From Halobaculum marinum (lineage in GTDB: Archaea > Halobacteriota > Halobacteria > Halobacteriales > Haloferacaceae), in the NCBI RefSeq assembly GCF_029338555.1, contig NZ_CP119989.1, positions 2,728,001 through 2,792,000 of the forward strand: a stretch of DNA of 64,000 nt. Direction: 5' to 3'. The notes below the pieces were generated by a model. The model was not told where the DNA came from, searched no databases, and saw nothing but the letters and a program-made list of their open reading frames with translations. Of this stretch, positions 60,802 to 64,000 are shown in pieces (the stretch's first letter is position 1; each line of letters starts with the position of its first letter). A program made the position numbers and the translations under genes.

Positions 60802-61449
60802 TCAGACCACGTCGCCGCGGACGGTCGCTCCCTCCTGTCGGTCGCGGTAGTCGCGAACGGCGTCGGCGATCTCGCCGGCTTCCGGCTCCTCGACGCCGAG
60901 CATCTCCAGCGCGCCCGACAGCGTCGGGAACGGAAGGTCGCCGTCCCGCAGTTTCGCCATCGTCTCGGGTGCGCGCCGCCCCTCGCCGTACAACTGGACG
61001 CCGCGGGGGTCGAGCACCTGCTCGTAGGCGCCGCGGTCGAGCGCGCCCTTGAGCCGCTGTTTCACGTTCTGGTCGAACGGGGCGTTACACACCTCCAGGT
61101 GGATCGGCTCGTCGTCCGGCAGGAGGTGCGCGGCGAGGCACTTCTCCGGGGCGGCGTAGCCGTTGTCGTTCGCGCGGATGTACTCGGGGTGCTCGCGCGC
61201 CCACTCCGAGGAGACGGACTTGCCGACTCCCTTCACGCCGTGCGAGCGCTGGAACTCCTCGGCGGCGTCCGGGTCGTCGCTGCGCATGAGCAGGTCCTTC
61301 GTCACGTACACGTCCAGCCAATCGATCGGGTCGAGTCCGAGGGCCACGTCGCCGTACACCCACACCTCCCGGACGGGGACCGGCATCGGCCCCTCGTCGA
61401 CGGCGTCGATGATCGCCTCCACCCGGTCGAGGGCCGCCTCGCGCTCCAT
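60802..61449 (-). CDS. Conserved haloarchaeal hypothetical protein
   Basis: A 215-residue acidic protein starting MEREAALDRVEAIIDAVDEG. The phrase VREVWVYGDVALGLDPIDWLDVYVTKD, with an Asp-x-Asp-like pattern, recalls nucleotidyltransferase-fold proteins, but the canonical GS motif is missing. C-terminal phrases include LPFPTLSGALEMLG. No catalytic site can be assigned. It starts 32 bp after the DUF4442 stop, so the two may be cotranscribed. Confidence 0.75.
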   Translation of the reverse strand: MEREAALDRVEAIIDAVDEGPMPVPVREVWVYGDVALGLDPIDWLDVYVTKDLLMRSDDPDAAEEFQRSHGVKGVGKSVSSEWAREHPEYIRANDNGYAAPEKCLAAHLLPDDEPIHLEVCNAPFDQNVKQRLKGALDRGAYEQVLDPRGVQLYGEGRRAPETMAKLRDGDLPFPTLSGALEMLGVEEPEAGEIADAVRDYRDRQEGATVRGDVV

Positions 61450-61481
61450 GCCCCCGTCTGGGCGGGCGACCGGGAAGCGTC

Positions 61482-61943
61482 TTACGCGTCTCGACGGACG
61501 TACACCGTCTTCTCCACCTCGGCGTGGACGACGCCGTCGTCGTCGACCAACGCCACGTCGTACACGCGGTCGCACGACTCTCCGGGCGCCAGCGACGCCT
61601 CGATGTCGCGGACCTCCGCGTCGGGGACGTCGAACTCGGCGTACAGCGTCGACCGGCCCGGCTTCAGGAACCGGATCTCGGCGGCCTTGTCCCAGACGGT
61701 GAACGCGTCGCCGAGGCGACGCTGGAGCAGGACGACGTATACGGGGTCGACGGCGCCGTACATGCTCCCGCCGAACAGCGTCCCCATCCCGTTGCGCGTG
61801 CGCCAGGTGAGCGGAAGTTCGACCGCGGCGTGCGAGAAATCCGGCGCCAAGTCGGTGAGCGTCGCTCCGGTGGACCAGAAGGAGGGGTAGTAAGAGAACG
61901 CGAGGCGGAACAGCCACGCCCGCAGTCGGTCGAGTCGCGTCAT
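61482..61943 (-). CDS. DUF4442 family hotdog-fold protein
   Basis: A 153-residue protein with hotdog-fold features: NPYYPSFW-like YYPSFWSTGATL, then WRTRNGMGTLFGGSMYGAVDPVYVVLL, the signature loop of DUF4442. Its similarity to acyl-CoA thioesterases suggests binding of a thioester, but the HGG Gly loop differs (LFGGSMY). It is upstream of the hypothetical gene at 60802 on the same strand and divergent from ncsA. Confidence 0.87.
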   Translation of the reverse strand: MTRLDRLRAWLFRLAFSYYPSFWSTGATLTDLAPDFSHAAVELPLTWRTRNGMGTLFGGSMYGAVDPVYVVLLQRRLGDAFTVWDKAAEIRFLKPGRSTLYAEFDVPDAEVRDIEASLAPGESCDRVYDVALVDDDGVVHAEVEKTVYVRRDA

Positions 61944-62082
61944 ACACCGCCGTCCGCGGTGGTGCCTGTTGAGGCTGTCCGTCGGCGGTCGCCGGCGGCG
62001 GCGACCAGCGGCGGTCGGTGACGACCGTCGCCCGCACCACCGTGCGAAACGGGTATGGCCGCGCCGCCGCTACCCGCCTCCA

Positions 62083-63054
62083 ATGGACTGCGACAGGTGC
62101 GGCGCCGACGCCGTGATGCACGCCGCCTACTCCGGGGCTCACCTCTGTGAGTCGCACTTCCGGGAGTCGGTCGAGCGACGCGTGCGGCGACGCGTGCGCG
62201 AGGACGACCTCCTCCCCGACGACGCGACGCCCGAGGACCCCGAACGCTGGGTGATCGGCCTGTCGGGCGGGAAAGACAGCGTCGTGCTCGCGACGGTGCT
62301 CGACGAGACGTTCGCCGAGGACCCCCGCGTGGAGATGGTCGCGCTCTCGATTCACGAGGGCATCGAGGGGTACCGCGACGCCTCGCTCGACGCCTGCGAG
62401 GAACTGGCCGCGGACCTGGAGATGCGCCACGAGGTCGTCAGCTACGAGGACGAACTCGGCGTCCGCATGGACGATGTGGTCGAAGACGACCCCGAGAACA
62501 TGGCTGCCTGCGCGTACTGCGGGGTGTTCCGGCGTGACCTGCTGGAGACGTACGCCGAGGAACTCGGGGCCGACAAACTGCTCACCGGCCACAACCTCGA
62601 CGACGAGGCCCAGACGGCCCTGATGAACTTTCTCGAAGGCGACACCGCGCAGATGGCGAAGCACTTCGACGCCTCCATCGGCCCGTTCCCGGAGCGCCGC
62701 GAGAGCGATCACTTCGTCCCGCGCGCCAAGCCGCTCCGTGACGTGCCCGAGAAGGAGGTCGCGCTGTACTGCCATCTCCGGGACCTCCCCTCACACATGG
62801 CCGAGTGCCCCCACGCCAGCGAGGCGTACCGCGGCGAGATCCAGTCGCTGTTGCTGGAGTTGGAGGAGAACCACCCCGGCGTCCGCCACTCGATCATGGC
62901 CGGCTACGAGGAGTTGTCCGGCGTGCTCGCCGACGAGTACCGCGGCGACGAGGATGCCGGCCCAGACCTGTCGCCGTGTGAGAACTGCGGGTCGAAGACC
63001 GCGCGCGACGTCTGTCGCAAGTGCGACCTCGTGGCGGCGATCCAGGGCGCGTAA
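62083..63054 (+). CDS. ncsA: tRNA 2-thiolation enzyme NcsA (TtuA/TIGR00269 family)
   Basis: A 323-residue tRNA sulfurtransferase that makes 2-thiouridine at wobble position 34 in haloarchaea. The N-terminal zinc finger is CDRC with C22/H25. PP-loop SGGKDS is at 61-66. Cys143 and Cys146 (CAYC), with a later Cys in ECPHASEAYRGE, match the 4Fe-4S ligands of TtuA, and GHNLDDEAQTALMNF is conserved. A C-terminal zinc finger (CENCGS and CRKC) completes the protein. It receives sulfur from SAMP2, activated by UbaA (encoded at 40601). Confidence 0.95.
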   Translation: MDCDRCGADAVMHAAYSGAHLCESHFRESVERRVRRRVREDDLLPDDATPEDPERWVIGLSGGKDSVVLATVLDETFAEDPRVEMVALSIHEGIEGYRDASLDACEELAADLEMRHEVVSYEDELGVRMDDVVEDDPENMAACAYCGVFRRDLLETYAEELGADKLLTGHNLDDEAQTALMNFLEGDTAQMAKHFDASIGPFPERRESDHFVPRAKPLRDVPEKEVALYCHLRDLPSHMAECPHASEAYRGEIQSLLLELEENHPGVRHSIMAGYEELSGVLADEYRGDEDAGPDLSPCENCGSKTARDVCRKCDLVAAIQGA

Positions 63055-63140
63055 CGCCACGCCACTGGCGCGCTCCCACTCGGCGCCGTGGGCTGGCCCC
63101 CGATTCGGCGGCCGGGTCTGTGACGCCGCTGCTCGAAGTG

Positions 63141-63170
63141 GTGGAAGACGGAAAGAGAGAGAGAAAGTCG
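63141..63170 (-). terminator. Pyrimidine-rich terminator candidate for ftsZ1
   Basis: On the minus strand this is CTTTCTCTCTCTCTTTCC, about 50-75 bp past the ftsZ1 stop, with another small inverted repeat, GCCCGTGAGGGC, at 63189-63200. The long pyrimidine tract fits an archaeal terminator. Confidence 0.4.
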
Positions 63171-63216
63171 CGTCGCACCGGTCGTGTCGCCCGTGAGGGC
63201 CGTCTGGTCGAACCGG

Positions 63217-64000
63217 TCAGCGGATGACGTCGAGGCCGTTGGAGCGCTCGCTCGACTGCTCGCGCCCGCCGTCGGACTGCCAGGCCGCCTGCTGGCCGTT
63301 GTTCGACTGCGCGTTCGACTTCGCGTCGAAGTCGACGTCCTGTGCCGCGCCGCCCTCGATGGACGCACGCGACTTGTCGGCCTGCTTCTGCGTGCTCGGG
63401 CCGAGCACCTGCGCGCTCTGGACGCCCGTCATGATCGCCATGACGCGCACCTTGCCCTTGTACTCCTCCTGGATGCGGGCGCCCCAGATCACGTTCGCGC
63501 TCGCCTCGAGGCGCTCGGTGATGTTGTCGGCGATGCCCTCGGCCTCCTTCAGCGTGAGGTCGGGGCCGCCGGTGATGTGGACGAGGCCACCCGACGCGCC
63601 GCGGTAGTCCACGTCCAGCAGCGGGTGGTTCATCGCGTCGTTGACGACCTCTTGGGTCTTGTTCTTGTCCTGGGTCTCGCCGACGAGCATCACCGCGACG
63701 CCGCCCTGGTTCATGATCGTGGACATGTCCGCGTAGTCCAGGTTGATGAGGGACGGCTGCGTGATGGTCTCGGAGATACCCTTGACCGTCTCGGCGATGA
63801 TCTGGTCCATCACCGAGAACGCCTTCCCGATCGGCAGGTTCGGGACGTAGTCGAGGAGTCGGTTGTTGTCGAGGACGATGATGGAGTCTGCCTCGTTGCG
63901 GAGGTTCTCCAGCCCTTCCTCGGCCTTGACGGTGCGGGCGCGCTCGACGTTGAACGGCGTCGACACCATGCCGACGACGATGGCGCCCTGCTCTTTGGCG
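63217..64000 (-). CDS. ftsZ1: Cell division protein FtsZ (FtsZ1 type), C-terminal part
   Basis: The 3' 784 bp of ftsZ run off the right edge, so the GTP-binding N-terminal half and the start are outside the window. What remains includes [31 protein letters not shown] and the T7-synergy region [47 protein letters not shown], plus [28 protein letters not shown]. The tail ends NGLDVIR, the C-terminal motif of FtsZ1. In haloarchaea FtsZ1 forms a mid-cell ring and recruits FtsZ2 for division. Confidence 0.95.
   Translation of the reverse strand, partial: AKEQGAIVVGMVSTPFNVERARTVKAEEGLENLRNEADSIIVLDNNRLLDYVPNLPIGKAFSVMDQIIAETVKGISETITQPSLINLDYADMSTIMNQGGVAVMLVGETQDKNKTQEVVNDAMNHPLLDVDYRGASGGLVHITGGPDLTLKEAEGIADNITERLEASANVIWGARIQEEYKGKVRVMAIMTGVQSAQVLGPSTQKQADKSRASIEGGAAQDVDFDAKSNAQSNNGQQAAWQSDGGREQSSERSNGLDVIR

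Overview
The window is chromosomal DNA from a high-GC haloarchaeon (class Halobacteria). The predicted proteins are strongly acidic. The information-processing genes are archaeal: a thermosome subunit, ribosomal proteins L15e and L40e, Sec61-beta, a RIO2 kinase, ABCE1, an FtsZ1-type FtsZ and archaemetzincin. Several lineage-typical small proteins and bacterioopsin-activator-type regulators are also present, and many genes have a TATA-like box 25-35 bp before the start codon (leaderless style). I see 74 intact or edge-truncated protein genes, two protein genes broken by single-base frameshifts, and one tRNA. There is no rRNA, CRISPR array, transposase or insertion sequence. Most of the window is ordinary core genome, dense and alternating in strand.

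Layout. 0-10 kb: penicillin-acylase-family protein (cut by the left edge), thermosome, two exported proteins, alanine dehydrogenase/ornithine cyclodeaminase family enzyme, leucyl-tRNA synthetase. 9.6-17.4 kb: two Hsp20 genes flanking hisH, prephenate dehydratase, a phnD-phnC-phnE type ABC importer, the overlapping secBeta-pdxT-hisE group, thioredoxin and L40e. 17.5-28.5 kb: an MBL hydrolase, a run of a small acidic protein, a DUF99 protein and type-4 uracil-DNA glycosylase, then a rhomboid protease, L15e, RIO2, an uncharacterised coupled membrane pair, a lipoate-ligase-family protein, a BCP-like peroxiredoxin, a frameshifted DUF4396 gene, endonuclease IV and an M32 carboxypeptidase.

28.6-42 kb: a small zinc-finger gene with an operator-like repeat, an SF1 helicase abutting an M24 peptidase, riboflavin synthase, tRNA-Ser(GGA) with a decayed copy of its 3' end nearby, ilvA-ridA, a gamma-glutamylcyclotransferase-like protein, a frameshifted MATE exporter, citrate synthase, a thioesterase and UbaA. 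42-54 kb: an HTH_10 regulator, a stand-alone NuoCD fusion, an MDR oxidoreductase, a DoxX-like protein, an F420-linked npdG-HAD-UPF0146 group, archaemetzincin, a ferritin-like protein, ABCE1 with an EMC6-like membrane protein, and a PIN-ATPase-KH protein. 54-64 kb: a soluble PAS/GAF histidine kinase, an M20 hydrolase, a second M32 carboxypeptidase, a PEP-mutase-family enzyme, a methyltransferase, NcsA-type tRNA thiolase and the 3' part of ftsZ1.

Genes that plausibly work together are ilvA with ridA (threonine deamination and clearance of the reactive enamine), UbaA with NcsA (SAMP/Urm1-type sulfur transfer and tRNA thiolation), uracil-DNA glycosylase with endonuclease IV (base-excision repair) and the phn transporter. 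I did not find a large novel system such as a defence island. The points most worth a second look are the two similar homopolymer frameshifts, the tRNA-Ser 3'-end duplication, the orphan NuoCD, the three-half-site repeat over the zinc-finger start, and several tightly coupled but unexplained gene pairs.
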